64,000 nucleotides of DNA from CAVVZJ01 sp963752755 (GCA_963752755.1 CAVVZJ010000001.1:496001-560000); one strand, 5' to 3'. Shown: positions 11,080 to 20,360, counted from the first letter of the stretch. Notes: generated from the sequence alone by a model not told the origin. A program made the numbers and translations.

Positions 11080-11763
11080 ATGAGTTTTATTCAACGCTTC
11101 CTCGAGCGGGTGCTGCGCACCAACCCCAGCCGTATGCCGCGAACCAGCTTCGATGACCTCAGTCAGGAAGAACTGGATGCCCACCTGAAAATCGGCCGCT
11201 ACGGGGACTTCTCCCTGACCGACGCGGTCCGCCCGTCGATCGGCCTGGAGATCATCCCCCGACAGGGATATCGTCGCGACGTCTATCGCGACCCCGAGAC
11301 CGGCAACACCATGCCCGTGCTCGCCGCCAGCATCTCCGCCGAGCGGCTCTTCGAGGTGTTCGTGGACCTGCTCGACCCCCTCGGCGACGAGGTGGACGTC
11401 GTCATGGAGTCGAGCCACGACAGCGAGCCCGGCTCGCACCACGACATGTACCGCGAGCACATCGACACCGTCATCTTCAAGAGCACCCTCTACGACTACG
11501 AAGATCTGCTCCTGAACGACGGCTGTGCCGGCCTCGCCGCGTTGAACCCCGCCGGCCCGATGGAGGTCCAGTTCGACGAGCACAAGCTGCTGTTCGTCTA
11601 TGCCCACGACCTCGAGCCGTTCGAGCGCATCCTCCTCGATCATGGCCTCCGGCGCGACGACACTCTGAAGTTCATCTCCGAGGCCGAACACCTGCACTCG
11701 ACCGATGACGTCTACAAGGAGCAGTTCGATGAGCTCCGCTACCGACTCGGCATCGACGTCTGA
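11080..11763 (+). CDS. Conserved hypothetical protein, 227 residues
   Basis: ATG 11080 is chosen because GAGGAGGGGA (11061-11070) sits about 9 bases before it; the frame opens further upstream at 10948 without a ribosome site. The protein begins MSFIQRFLERVLRTNPSRMP, is acidic overall, and has no signal peptide or membrane helix. It contains a His/Asp-rich central stretch (ESSHDSEPGSHHDMYREHID) and ends ELRYRLGIDV. No domain is recognised. The composition and codon use match the neighbours, so it is probably a native cytoplasmic protein of the lineage. Confidence 0.7.
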   Translation: MSFIQRFLERVLRTNPSRMPRTSFDDLSQEELDAHLKIGRYGDFSLTDAVRPSIGLEIIPRQGYRRDVYRDPETGNTMPVLAASISAERLFEVFVDLLDPLGDEVDVVMESSHDSEPGSHHDMYREHIDTVIFKSTLYDYEDLLLNDGCAGLAALNPAGPMEVQFDEHKLLFVYAHDLEPFERILLDHGLRRDDTLKFISEAEHLHSTDDVYKEQFDELRYRLGIDV

Positions 11764-11966
11764 GAGTCACTGATCGGAAGCACCCTCGCGACCGCACCAG
11801 TCGGGGCGGGTTCCCGGAGACGGGGCCCGCCCCGCCGAGTTGTCGGAAAGCCGACCTCGCCGGTTTGACCCTCATCGCCCGGTTGGCGTACCATGAATCG
11901 GTACGTCGTGGCCCGAGGCGCGGGAACGGGGGTTCTCGGCGCGTGGGGCCGCGTTCCCGGCGGGGA

Positions 11967-13571
11967 ATGACGATGCGGCATTGGCTCGGTAAGACTCCGA
12001 TGCGCGAGGGCGTGATCGGGCTCACCCTGCTCGGGCTGGCAGGTTGCCAGGGCGGGGACGACTCAGCCCCGGATCACTCCCAGGGCTTCCGAGGGCTCAC
12101 GCTCACCGTTGCTGCGGTCGGCGACCCCGAGATTCTGGAGTCGGTACGTGTCCAGAGCGGTGAGTGGGAGCGCGAGTACGGGGCGACGATCGAGATCCGG
12201 CCCGAACCGGTCCCTCCCGACGATGCCCGGTCGGCCGATGTCCTGATCTTCCCCGGTGACCGGCTCGGTGAACTGATCGACGCTCAAGCCCTGGCCCCAC
12301 TGGACGAGTCCGCCGTGCGCCGCACCCGCACGCTACCCATCGGCCAGCAGTCCTCCACCCTACCCGAAGACATGCCGCCTGGTCCGGCCGTCCGCCGCGA
12401 CCCGCTAGACTTCGCCGACGTCATCCAGGTCTTTCGCGAGCAGGTCAGCCAGTACGGCGACGACCGCATCGGCCTGCCGCTCGGCAGTTCGGTGCTGGTG
12501 CTCGCCTTCCGCCGTGACGCGTTCGAGTCCGAGGCCAACCGCCAGGCCGCTGACTCGACGGGGCTCAAGCTCGAGCCACCGACCACCTGGGAGCAACTCG
12601 ACGCCCTCGCCCGCTTCTTCCACGGCCGCGACTGGGACGGTGACGGCGAGCCCGGGTCCGGGATCGCCCTGGCTCTGGGAGATGACCCGGAAGGTGTCGG
12701 CGACGCAATCTTCCTCGCCCGCGCCGCCAGTCTCGGCCAGGCGCCCGACCGCTACGAGTTCCTCTTCGACGCCGAGACAATGGCCCCCCGCGTGGCCTCA
12801 CCGCCGTTTGTCGCGGCCCTGGAGGCCCTCAAGGCGCTGAAGGAATTCGGGCCGGAGGGCCTCGCCGCCTTCGACTCCGGGAAGGCTCGCGAGGCGTTCC
12901 GCTCGGGGAAGGCCGCCCTCTTGATCGACCGTGCTGAACGAGCTGCCTTCTGGACGAGCACCGAAAGTCCCTATCCTGTGGCCGTGGCACAGCTACCCGG
13001 CGCACCGAGGTATTACGACTCGAACCGTGAGGAATGGCGCGACGCGGCCCGCCCGAATCGGCCAAGCTACCTGCCTCGCGGCGGCGGCTGGCTGATCGGG
13101 GTCTCCAGTCAGGCGACCGACACGAAGCGTGAGGCGGCCGTCTCGTACCTGCGATTGCTGGCCGGCCCCGAGGTTGCTCAGGCGATCGTCTCTGACCGGG
13201 TCTTCCCGATGGTTCCTGTCCGTGCCTCGCACCTGGCCTTCGGCCTTCCCGACTCCCGCTCGGCCCCCAGCGTCGAGACCCGGAGCTGGGGTGAGGCGGT
13301 CTTGCAGACCTTCAACGCACCCCAGGTCGTCGTTGGCCTGCGCATCCCCGGTGCCGACGGCTATCTCGCCGATGTGGCCCGCGCCCGTGTCGCTGCGGTC
13401 GGCGGCCAGCCAGCCCGGGACGCCCTCGAAGCCGCAGCTCGTTCCTGGGAGCAACGGACTGATTCCCTGGGCCGGGAACGCCAGCGCTGGCACTACCGGC
13501 GTAGCCTCAACCGCCTCTCCACCACGCCCCAACCCCCACCCCCCTCCTCGAAGGAGGCGACAAGGCCCTGA
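11967..13571 (+). CDS. Extracellular solute-binding lipoprotein (ABC-type)
   Basis: 534 residues from ATG 11967. The N-terminus is a lipoprotein signal (GLTLLGLAGC, lipobox Cys27), so the protein should be anchored at the membrane. The body follows the type-1 extracellular solute-binding fold: LTVAAVGDPEILESVRVQSGEWEREYG near the start, then GLPLGSSVLVLAFRRDAF, PPTTWEQLDALARFFHG, a helical SGKAREAFRSGKAALLIDRAE stretch, and PSYLPRGGGWLIGVSSQ. Family members deliver sugars or similar solutes to ABC permeases. No permease or ATPase gene is adjacent, so the ligand and partner are open. The C-terminus is a disordered Pro/Arg tail. Confidence 0.8.
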   Translation: MTMRHWLGKTPMREGVIGLTLLGLAGCQGGDDSAPDHSQGFRGLTLTVAAVGDPEILESVRVQSGEWEREYGATIEIRPEPVPPDDARSADVLIFPGDRLGELIDAQALAPLDESAVRRTRTLPIGQQSSTLPEDMPPGPAVRRDPLDFADVIQVFREQVSQYGDDRIGLPLGSSVLVLAFRRDAFESEANRQAADSTGLKLEPPTTWEQLDALARFFHGRDWDGDGEPGSGIALALGDDPEGVGDAIFLARAASLGQAPDRYEFLFDAETMAPRVASPPFVAALEALKALKEFGPEGLAAFDSGKAREAFRSGKAALLIDRAERAAFWTSTESPYPVAVAQLPGAPRYYDSNREEWRDAARPNRPSYLPRGGGWLIGVSSQATDTKREAAVSYLRLLAGPEVAQAIVSDRVFPMVPVRASHLAFGLPDSRSAPSVETRSWGEAVLQTFNAPQVVVGLRIPGADGYLADVARARVAAVGGQPARDALEAAARSWEQRTDSLGRERQRWHYRRSLNRLSTTPQPPPPSSKEATRP

Positions 13572-13659
13572 TCGCCCTCCGGCGCAGGCGTTCCCGAGCT
13601 CTTCTCCTCCACCAGCGATTCCCAATACCCGGATTCGACCTGGCCGCCAGGAACACCGC

Positions 13660-14250
13660 ATGGACGACAGCCCCGAGGAATACACCGAAATCGCGGTGAC
13701 AGACCCCGAGTTGCGGACGCTTCTCGGGATGTTCGACGTGCCCGCCTTCGCCCGCCGGGGCGCGGATCTCGAATATGGTCTGAGCCGACTCCGGGAACGT
13801 TGCCGTCGTGAACGGTCGGCCTTGCTGGAGATGGTCCGCCTCCGGCTTCGCCAGTGGTTGGCCGTCGCGACTGGCCCCGACGATTGGGCGCCTTTGTTCG
13901 AAGAACCTGTGGCTCCGCTTTGGTCTCTGGCCGGCCTGGAATTGCCACCGCGATGGTCCGAAGTCCCCGCGACCGCCCGCCGCCGTCGCGGGGTGGCGGG
14001 CGACCTGATCGCCAGCGTGGATCGTTTCAACCGCCGTTGGTCGCGGTTCCTCGGCGAACTGGAGCTCGGGCCGGTCAACGACCTGATCGATCACTACAAC
14101 CGCTATTACCTTCTGGAGAAGGAGTGCTGCCTCGGCTCCGCCCGCATCGCTGCACGCCACTTCACGCCCCGGACATCCTTGACCAGCGAAGACCTCTTGG
14201 CCGAGTTTCCCCCCTTGCCGTTGCCCAGGCTACGATCGACTGCCCGCTGA
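13660..14250 (+). CDS. Conserved hypothetical protein, 196 residues
   Basis: ATG 13660 gives MDDSPEEYTEIAVTDPELRTLLGMFDVPAFARRG. It lies 88 bases after the solute-binding gene in the same direction, so may share its transcript. The protein is helical, Arg- and Leu-rich, with a conserved-looking core (LIASVDRFNRRWSRFLGELELGPVNDLIDHYNRYYLLEKEC). There is no signal peptide, membrane segment or known motif. It ends 71 bases before a convergent methyltransferase gene. A 9-base inverted pair (14263-14271 with 14325-14333) spans the junction and could aid termination. Function unknown. Confidence 0.65.
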   Translation: MDDSPEEYTEIAVTDPELRTLLGMFDVPAFARRGADLEYGLSRLRERCRRERSALLEMVRLRLRQWLAVATGPDDWAPLFEEPVAPLWSLAGLELPPRWSEVPATARRRRGVAGDLIASVDRFNRRWSRFLGELELGPVNDLIDHYNRYYLLEKECCLGSARIAARHFTPRTSLTSEDLLAEFPPLPLPRLRSTAR

Positions 14251-14321
14251 TCCCCCACAAGTAAAGGCCGCAGGAAAAAGCAGGCACTGGCGCCGGTAAT
14301 CCGGAACCAACGCCCGTAATC

Positions 14322-15053
14322 TCAGCGGCCTTTCTCGCTCTCCCGGCATCCAACGAGAGCAAGCTGGAACCCGAAATGCGGTCTGACGTTCCAGGCAAAG
14401 CCGGAAACCTTCACATCTGTCGCCAGCTCCACCAGCTCCTCTTTGCGAAATCCGCGCAGGACGGAGAGTGGCCCGTCGTATCGGACGAGTCGATTCCGCG
14501 TGAAGACCCGGCTCCAGGCAACGAAGCCCCAGTAGGCCAGCCAGTCTCGACGGATATCGAGCACGATGACCCGCTGCCTTGCGACGCGGGCCATCTCGGC
14601 AAGGAGCTGACCGAGGGCTGGTCCCGCGAAGTGATGGGCGAACTTGACGGCGGTCACCAGATCGACCGAGCGATCCGCGAATGGTAGCCTGAGGGCGTCC
14701 GCTCGCACGGCCGACGTGCCCGCCCGCCCCGCCAGTCCCAGGGCGGTGGGGTCCCGATCGAGGGCGAGAACCCGAGGCGACAGCCCCCCCTCCTTCAGCC
14801 AGCGTCCCGCGGCGCCCGGCAGATCGCCCGAGCCACTACCGACGTCGAGCAAGCTGACTGTCGAGCCGCCCGCAACCTGCTCTTCGTCGAGGAATCGTCC
14901 CAGTTCCCGCTGCAGGCTTCCCAGCCCTCCGAAGAATTGCCGGTTGACCTGCTGGAGGACTCGGTAAGCCTCCTCGACCTCGACCTCGGGCAGGCCGGGC
15001 CCATCCATCAACTCCGGATCAGTTCGCCGTCGTGGGACAGGGAAGATCGCCAT
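14322..15053 (-). CDS. Class I SAM-dependent methyltransferase
   Basis: 243 residues from ATG 15053. The SAM-binding motif I is textbook (VSLLDVGSGSGDLP, residues about 66-79), followed by the acidic loop ALDRDPTAL and motif II-like ADALRLPFADRSVDLVTAVKFAHHF. The C-terminus (VRYDGPLSVLRGFRKEELVELA) resembles methyltransferases found with polyketide or lipid pathways, but the substrate cannot be read from sequence. Its ATG follows directly on the TGA of a 55-residue membrane protein gene, so the two are translationally coupled. Confidence 0.85.
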   Translation of the reverse strand: MAIFPVPRRRTDPELMDGPGLPEVEVEEAYRVLQQVNRQFFGGLGSLQRELGRFLDEEQVAGGSTVSLLDVGSGSGDLPGAAGRWLKEGGLSPRVLALDRDPTALGLAGRAGTSAVRADALRLPFADRSVDLVTAVKFAHHFAGPALGQLLAEMARVARQRVIVLDIRRDWLAYWGFVAWSRVFTRNRLVRYDGPLSVLRGFRKEELVELATDVKVSGFAWNVRPHFGFQLALVGCRESEKGR

Positions 15054-15221
15054 TCAGCGGACCCGGCCGGCCTCGGGGGAAAGGGGCTCGCCCTCGCTCG
15101 CGGTCTCGGTCGCCGCGCGCGGCCGACGTGACGTAGTGAACGCCAGAGCGGTCAAAGCCCCGACCCAGGCCAGGAACAGGACCAGACAAATCACGAATCG
15201 GAGCCGCTTGCGATCCATCAT
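15054..15221 (-). CDS. Small single-helix membrane protein coupled to methyltransferase
   Basis: A 54-55 residue frame starts at ATG 15221 or 15218 (M)MDRKRLRFVICLVLFLAWVG and stops with TGA at 15054-15056, touching the methyltransferase ATG. It has two basic residues, one hydrophobic helix (FVICLVLFLAWVGALTALAF) and a short polar tail. The adjacent stop/start makes a real operon partner likely. Codon use matches neighbours. Function unknown; a membrane anchor or adaptor for the methyltransferase is a guess. Confidence 0.55.
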   Translation of the reverse strand: MMDRKRLRFVICLVLFLAWVGALTALAFTTSRRPRAATETASEGEPLSPEAGRVR

Positions 15222-15280
15222 CGGGAGAAACTGCCCGGGTTTTTGACCGCGGCCTTGCCCCGGAACGCCTCTTGAGGGTC

Positions 15281-15727
15281 TCAGGCCACGTCGTCAAGGA
15301 ATAGGGTGTAGCTCCGCCGGAGGGCTTGCTCGAAGTCGAAGACGTCGTCGAAGTCGGCGAGGGAGTCCTCGGGTGTCTTCTCCATGTCGCCGGCCGCAAT
15401 CAGATTATACACGATGTTGCCGATGTCGGCTGTCGAGCGGAGTCCCCACTGGGCCAGAACCGTGAGTGCGAGGTAGCCATAAAGCCGCTGGGCGAGGTCG
15501 CGGGCCCCCCCGCAGAGTTCGCGGCCGGTGACGTGCTGCGGACGCTCGGCCCCGCGCCTTCGTCGCTGGCGTCCCTGGGGATGGGCTAGCTTCGGACCCT
15601 CGCCGAGAAGGCCGCGTCGCTTGAGCTGCTTGGTGTGTTCGAGCGCCTCGAAGACGAAGGCGTAGGCATGGACAGTATAGCGGGGGTCACGGGCCAGGAC
15701 CCCGGCCAGGTCGTCGCGAAGGCTCAT
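15281..15727 (-). CDS. Minf_1886 family protein
   Basis: 148 residues. It matches the Planctomycetes/Verrucomicrobia Minf_1886 family throughout: DPRYTVHAYAFVFEALEHT near the N-terminus, HVTGRELCGGARDLAQRLYGYLALTVLAQWGL in the middle, and TADIGNIVYNLIAAGDMEKTPEDSLADFDDVFDFE at the end. The family is conserved in the PVC group and has no assigned function. It is 40 bases downstream of the ricT-like gene, in the same direction, so probably in the same transcript. The family membership is a good phylum marker. Confidence 0.9.
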   Translation of the reverse strand: MSLRDDLAGVLARDPRYTVHAYAFVFEALEHTKQLKRRGLLGEGPKLAHPQGRQRRRRGAERPQHVTGRELCGGARDLAQRLYGYLALTVLAQWGLRSTADIGNIVYNLIAAGDMEKTPEDSLADFDDVFDFEQALRRSYTLFLDDVA

Positions 15728-15767
15728 GGGCGGGGAGATCCTCGTCGGTCAAGGAGGCGTCGAGCGT

Positions 15768-16622
15768 TCAGTGATCGACGCGGTCATCATCCTCGCCCTT
15801 CCTGGGTCGGGATCTGGCTTCGACCCCCAGGATCTCGCCCGGGTTGACGATGATCCGGCGGCCGTCCTCGAACTCCACAACAACTTTCTGGGCAAGGATT
15901 TCCTGAGCGAGCACCCGGCCTCTGCCGCGGGGGGTGATCACCTTCGAGCCGACGGCCGGCAATTCGCGCTCGAGGGCCTGGTAAGTGTCAAACTCGTACC
16001 TCAGACAACACTTGAGTCTACCACAACGCCCGGAGATTTTCGAGGGGTCCAGGGTGGTTTTTTGCATCTTGGCCATGCGCATGGTGACCGGCGGCATCCT
16101 CGAGAGATGCGTGTTGCAGCAGACGGGCTTGCCGCAGTCGCCGTAATCGGCCAGCAGCTTGGCCTCGTCACGGACGCCGATCTGCCGCATCTCGATCCGG
16201 GTCCGGAAGGCGCGGGCCAGGTCCTTGACCAGTTCCCGGAAATCGACGCGCTTCTCCGCCAGGTAGTAGAAGACCAGCCGCTCGCCTCCGAGGATCGCCT
16301 CGACATCGACGAGGTCCATCTGGAGCCGTCGACGTTCGATGAATTCCTGACAGGTCATGAAGGCCTGGCGCTCGCGCTGCTGCAGCTGCTCGCGAGTGCC
16401 AAGGTCCTCGGCGGTCGCGATGCGGACGATTTCGCCGCGCGCCGGGTTTTCCAGATAACGGGCGGTCTGCGCCGTCATCGGGCAGAGCACCTCACCGTAT
16501 TCCAGGCCCCGGTCGCTCTGGACGATGACTCGTTGCCCCCGAGGATGCACCTGGTCGGGCAGTCCGGCGTATTCGCCGAGGAATCGCATCTGTCCGTAGC
16601 GAATGACGTAGGTGGTCGGCAT
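15768..16622 (-). CDS. ricT: PSP1/RicT-family regulatory protein
   Basis: 284 residues. The PSP1 C-terminal domain is plain: RVDFRELVKDLARAFRTRIEMRQIGVRDEAKLL, then the Cys motif CGKPVCCNTHL and SGRCGRLKCCLRYE, conserved in RicT (YaaT). In Bacillus, RicT works with RicA and RicF in an Fe-S complex that stimulates RNase Y processing; whether that applies here is inference. A C-terminal stretch (GSKVITPRGRGRVLAQEILAQKVVVEFEDGRRI) forms a KOW/SH3-like tail. Start ATG 16622. Confidence 0.85.
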   Translation of the reverse strand: MPTTYVIRYGQMRFLGEYAGLPDQVHPRGQRVIVQSDRGLEYGEVLCPMTAQTARYLENPARGEIVRIATAEDLGTREQLQQRERQAFMTCQEFIERRRLQMDLVDVEAILGGERLVFYYLAEKRVDFRELVKDLARAFRTRIEMRQIGVRDEAKLLADYGDCGKPVCCNTHLSRMPPVTMRMAKMQKTTLDPSKISGRCGRLKCCLRYEFDTYQALERELPAVGSKVITPRGRGRVLAQEILAQKVVVEFEDGRRIIVNPGEILGVEARSRPRKGEDDDRVDH

Positions 16623-16922
16623 GGTCGAGCTGCGGCTCCCAAAAGATCCGCAACAGTATAGCCATGATCCCCGATCCGGCCTACCAGCATCTTCCGACTT
16701 CTTTCGGTCCGGTCTTCCGGTCTAGCGGATGTCGGGATGCCGGCTCCGCCCTGGGGCTGCTGGATCGTGGCCTGGTCGGCACCCCCAGGCCTCCGGCCAC
16801 TCGCGGATTCGGCTTCCCACGAGCGGCGGGCCTCTCGATAATACGGCCGAGCATTCCACGGGCTGCGATGACGGCACCCGAAGGATTCCAGAATCCCAAT
16901 GCCCCGGAGGTCCGATCTCGCG
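16623..16922. other. Divergent intergenic region
   Basis: 300 bases between ricT (minus) and the Trm112-like gene (plus). No coding frame, RNA or clear promoter is seen. Confidence 0.4.
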
Positions 16923-17147
16923 ATGGTGAACGAAGACCTGCTGGCCTTGCTGGTCTGTCCGCTGGGCAAGGCCCCCCTGCGTCGCGAGGGCGACACCCTG
17001 GTCTGCAGCCGCTGCGGTCCCCGGTTCGCCATCAAGGACGACATCCCGAACATGCTCATCGAGGAAGCCGAGCTACCCCAGGGCTGCCACGGTCTCGCCG
17101 ACCTGCCCTGCGTCAAGTCGGGTGAGGTCCGGCTTGACCCCTCCTGA
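16923..17147 (+). CDS. Trm112-family zinc-ribbon protein
   Basis: 74 residues from ATG 16923 (an in-frame ATG at 16899 would add eight residues). The Trm112 fold is recognisable: MVNEDLLALLVCPLGKAPL, then LVCSRCGPRFAIKDDIPNMLIEEA. Cys12, Cys28 and Cys31 are three likely zinc ligands; the fourth usual Cys of the first pair is replaced in CPLG. Family members act as small zinc-binding partners or stabilisers of methyltransferases. No partner is adjacent on this strand, though a methyltransferase lies 2 kb away. Confidence 0.8.
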   Translation: MVNEDLLALLVCPLGKAPLRREGDTLVCSRCGPRFAIKDDIPNMLIEEAELPQGCHGLADLPCVKSGEVRLDPS

Positions 17148-17183
17148 ACGGCGGTCGGATCGGAGACGCCACCTCGATCTGGC

Positions 17184-17390
17184 TCAGGAGGCAACCTTCT
17201 GGGAATTGGCGGCGAGCCAGGTCCTCAGAGCGTCGGCGTTCTGCAAGATATTGAGGAAGTCGCCCCCCTCGAAGCCGAGACGCAGGGCGCCGGGGATAAC
17301 CTGGCCGGAGGCATCCACCGTCGAGAGGTCACAGATGCTCGTTACGCGATCGAGGTTGACGGTCAAGGGTCCAATCTGGATTAAAGTCAT
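17184..17390 (-). CDS. Small hypothetical protein at the end of the phage cassette
   Basis: 68 residues from ATG 17390 (MTLIQIGPLTVNLDRVTSICDL); an upstream in-frame ATG at 17486 would overlap the previous gene. The protein is a compact alpha/beta sequence ending in a helix (FLNILQNADALRTWLAANSQ). It follows the tail-terminator-like gene by 40 bases, so belongs to the cassette. No family recognised. Confidence 0.55.
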   Translation of the reverse strand: MTLIQIGPLTVNLDRVTSICDLSTVDASGQVIPGALRLGFEGGDFLNILQNADALRTWLAANSQKVAS

Positions 17391-17430
17391 GGTGTAGGAC
17401 TGCCAGGGATCAAGGTTTGGGGTATTGGCC

Positions 17431-17943
17431 TCAAGGGTGGATACTCCGCCCGGTCGCCTTGGCAACCTGGTAAGCAAACGCGCCATCGAGGATGAGACGT
17501 TGCTCGGGATACCGCGCTTGAGCGTCGTATCTACCCTCGCGGAGCCAGCTCAGGCTGGGCAGGCAGACGCCTCCGAGAGTTGAGCTGTCGAGGGTGTTCT
17601 GAACGATGGAGGCCAGGCGGTCGAGCCGGTCGTAGCCTTGGGCATCGTCCTCGTCGCGGACGATCAGGGTCAATCGGTATGACACGCGGCGAAGCAAGGC
17701 GGCCGCGCCGGCGTCGTCCACCTCCTCGAATCGTCCCGGCACGAGCACGACCAGAGGCTGTCGATCGGCACCCACCCCCGCCTGGTCGATCTGTCCGGGG
17801 AAGGCGATGCCCGCGAACTCGCCCGTGGCCTGCAGGGCCGCGACGATCGCGGTGAAGCCGTCGCGGTCACGATAAGCTTCACCAGGACCCGTCGAGGCGG
17901 AGCCGGACGACGTGAAACTGTCCGGGGTCAGGAAAACCGGCAC
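17431..17943 (-). CDS. Phage tail-terminator / minor tail-like protein
   Basis: 170 residues. The GTG at 17943 is preferred because GGAGGT sits six bases upstream; a longer frame opens at 18069 without such a site. The sequence begins VPVFLTPDSFTSSG, has a long alpha/beta core (DGFTAIVAALQATGEFAG, SYRLTLIVRDEDDAQGYDRLDRLASIVQNTLDS) and ends with RYPEQRLILDGAFAYQVAKATG. Size, charge pattern and position after head genes resemble tail-terminator proteins. The assignment rests mainly on context. Confidence 0.5.
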   Translation of the reverse strand: MPVFLTPDSFTSSGSASTGPGEAYRDRDGFTAIVAALQATGEFAGIAFPGQIDQAGVGADRQPLVVLVPGRFEEVDDAGAAALLRRVSYRLTLIVRDEDDAQGYDRLDRLASIVQNTLDSSTLGGVCLPSLSWLREGRYDAQARYPEQRLILDGAFAYQVAKATGRSIHP

Positions 17944-18220
17944 GAAGACACCTCCATCAAGGGCGTGAGCCTCGCATTGGAAGTCCACGGAGGATCGATC
18001 TGGCAGCGCGGTCGCATTGGCAGCGCGAGGCGGTCGAAGACGCGACCGCCTCGCCTCGACTCCCTCCACTGGGCCGTTCCCCCTTGGATTACCGCGCTCG
18101 ATGAAGCCGACGCCAACGGGGGCTCAGGCCGGGGAACCACCGCCCCTCGGATTCCCGGGCAACGGCCAATCCCGAACTCGCATTGTTTTGCTGTGCCATC
18201 ACCAAGAGAAAAAATCCCAT

Positions 18221-18898
18221 TTAAACCTCGATGTAAGTGAGGTGTCCCGCAATGCCGACGCCCGCCGACAGATTCACGACTAGGGGGTCGCCGGTCGCCG
18301 TCTCGAACAGACCGGCCGGGCAGTACGCCCCACCAACCCCTGAGTTGGCCGCCAGGGGCATCGAACCGGTCAGATCCGCCGTTGCCCCGGAACGGAACTT
18401 CACTCCGACGAAGCCCGAGGAAAGCAGTGTGTACTTCAGCACACGCAGTCGCTTACCTGGGACGGCCGCGACCAGCGTGTTGTCGCCAGCGGCCTCTGCG
18501 GAGATCGCTACGAACTTCGGCGTCAACGCGGCTGTGCCGTTGTAGATGACGCCCGTGGAGGCCTGAGCGATGACGCCGCCGATCGTGTTCGTCCCCGACG
18601 GCAAGGATGCCGTCTGACTCACGGGTAAGGGGTTGGCCCCCGAAACGCTCTGGCCCCCGACGACCAGACTGGCACTCGTCGCGACCGTTCCCGTGATCGC
18701 CACCGTGCCGCTAACCGGCTGCACGGCCGGGAAATTCACGATGGAGACCGGGAGCGGGTTCGACGTCGTCACCGGCCCGCCGTCGATGCCCGCAGCGCCG
18801 ATGTAGATCTTGGAAACAGCGATCTTGTAAGGACCGACATCCTCGGATCGGAGCAAATCCCCGCCCGACCCAACACTGAGCCGCGTGTTGTCCGCCAT
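18221..18898 (-). CDS. Phage virion-type structural protein
   Basis: 225 residues from ATG 18898. The sequence is Gly/Ser/Thr/Val rich with repeated short beta strands (NPLPVSIVNFPAVQPVSGTV, GANPLPVSQTASLPSGTNT) and no enzyme motifs. The repeated NPLPVS segments are typical of phage tail or decoration proteins. It begins seven bases after the spike gene ends, so the two are co-expressed. Exact place in the particle is unknown. Confidence 0.6.
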   Translation of the reverse strand: MADNTRLSVGSGGDLLRSEDVGPYKIAVSKIYIGAAGIDGGPVTTSNPLPVSIVNFPAVQPVSGTVAITGTVATSASLVVGGQSVSGANPLPVSQTASLPSGTNTIGGVIAQASTGVIYNGTAALTPKFVAISAEAAGDNTLVAAVPGKRLRVLKYTLLSSGFVGVKFRSGATADLTGSMPLAANSGVGGAYCPAGLFETATGDPLVVNLSAGVGIAGHLTYIEV

Positions 18899-18905
18899 GA
18901 TGAGC

Positions 18906-20315
18906 TTAGCCTTCCAACCAGGTAATGATGTTGCCGACGGATGGGTCCTGGTGCTGCACGGCCCCCAGGTCGGGATAGCCCACGATTGTCAGGCCCGGCC
19001 AGGCCGACGGCCCGCCGGCACCCCGGCACAACGCGCCGCCGCCGGTCGTGCTGTTCAGCCGGTAATCGCCGCTCGCTGTGTTCACATAAGGGCTGGTTGA
19101 GAGAATCCGATCCCGGCTGTTGGTGTACGGCGACGAGCCGTTGACCGGGTTGACCGTGCCGGTGTCGTCGAGGTTGCCCCGCGGCCCGGAGGAATTGCTG
19201 TAGTAGGCGTTGCCGTCAAACAGGGGCAACGCGGGCAGCCCCGCCGTCGAGCACATCAGGCCATAGCCGCCGTTGTTTGTCAGGAGGTTGCCCAGGGCCT
19301 CGCCCGCGAAGTCGAAGCCGTTGAACTGGATGCCATGCGAGCCGCAGTTGTGGACCGTGTTGTGATAGGCCAGTCCCCGGCTGCCCAGCGCGATGCCTAT
19401 GCAGGAACCGGAGAGGTTCGCCAGGACGTTGCCGGTTGCGACACAGCCGTTGCTGGTCTGCATGGAGATCCCTGAACTCAGACCGGAGCAGTCGTGGATG
19501 TAGCAATTCCGGACCATACCGAAGGAGAGAAACAGGATGGCCGCATTGCCCGTGACTCCGGTGATCTCGCAGCGATCCACCAGGCCGAAGGAAGAGTAGA
19601 TGCCATAGGTGGTCACATTCCCGCTGATCTTGCAGCCAACCAGCGTGTTGGCCCCGTTCAGCATCAGCATCTTGCCGAGGCTGGTGTTCCCAGGCGCGAA
19701 GTCGAGATTGGCAAAGTACAGACCACCCCCGCCCGTGATCCCCACACCACCGAGGCCGACGGGGCGGATCTGCGGACGGTTCGGATTCAGCGTCTCGGGC
19801 GTGAGGTCGCCCCGGGTGACGTTGTAGCCGATCAGGGACGCGGGCGGGACGGTTGGGCTCGGGCTATTCGAAGTGAACGCCAGTTGCCCCGGTTCGGGAT
19901 AGAGACCCGCCTTGATCCAGGCTTTGTTGGAGGCGACCATCACGGTGGCCAGCGCGGTCAAGGAGGCCAGAGCCCCGCCCAGCCGGCCCGTGCCGCCGGT
20001 CGAACCGGTCGTGCCCGCGGTCCGATCAAGCGTCGCCACCCCGGCCGACACGGACAGGATCTCGTACAAACCGGGCGTGAAGCCGGTGCCCGAGGCGAGT
20101 CGGATTGTATTGCCGACATGGGCCGATGTGAGGGCAACCTGAGCGCTGGAGACCTTGGTGGCGTCGGCGGCGTCGATCGCCAGGTCGGTAAACGCGATCA
20201 GGGGCGTGTCTCGCTGGGAGTAGTCCGTGCCCGACGCCCCGGCCCGGAAGCCGCCGGAGTTCAGGTCGTTGCCGGTGCTACGGACCTCCCAGACCATGGA
20301 GGCAGATAGGGGCAT
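18906..20315 (-). CDS. Right-handed beta-helix tail-spike-like protein
   Basis: 469 residues from ATG 20315. After an N-terminal beta region (YSQRDTPLIAFTDLAIDAADATKV, with immunoglobulin-like strands) the middle (about 170-400) is a parallel beta-helix. Its short strands and turns repeat with a period of about 22 residues: LMLNGANTLVGCKISGNVTTYGIYSSFGLVDRCEITG, MVRNCYIHDCSGLSSGI, GLAYHNTVHNCGSHGIQFNG. Such proteins are phage spikes or polysaccharide lyases that contact the host surface. No catalytic triad is identifiable. No signal peptide, in line with an assembled virion protein. Confidence 0.7.
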   Translation of the reverse strand: MPLSASMVWEVRSTGNDLNSGGFRAGASGTDYSQRDTPLIAFTDLAIDAADATKVSSAQVALTSAHVGNTIRLASGTGFTPGLYEILSVSAGVATLDRTAGTTGSTGGTGRLGGALASLTALATVMVASNKAWIKAGLYPEPGQLAFTSNSPSPTVPPASLIGYNVTRGDLTPETLNPNRPQIRPVGLGGVGITGGGGLYFANLDFAPGNTSLGKMLMLNGANTLVGCKISGNVTTYGIYSSFGLVDRCEITGVTGNAAILFLSFGMVRNCYIHDCSGLSSGISMQTSNGCVATGNVLANLSGSCIGIALGSRGLAYHNTVHNCGSHGIQFNGFDFAGEALGNLLTNNGGYGLMCSTAGLPALPLFDGNAYYSNSSGPRGNLDDTGTVNPVNGSSPYTNSRDRILSTSPYVNTASGDYRLNSTTGGGALCRGAGGPSAWPGLTIVGYPDLGAVQHQDPSVGNIITWLEG

Positions 20316-20360
20316 TGTCGTGTGATCCCCACTCTCAAAAGTTTGCCAAAGACCGAGCCG

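Noticed and set aside
14263..14333. Nine-base inverted pair as a strong bidirectional terminator
   Set aside because: The loop is over 50 bases and one arm lies in the coding end of the methyltransferase gene, so it is weak evidence on its own.
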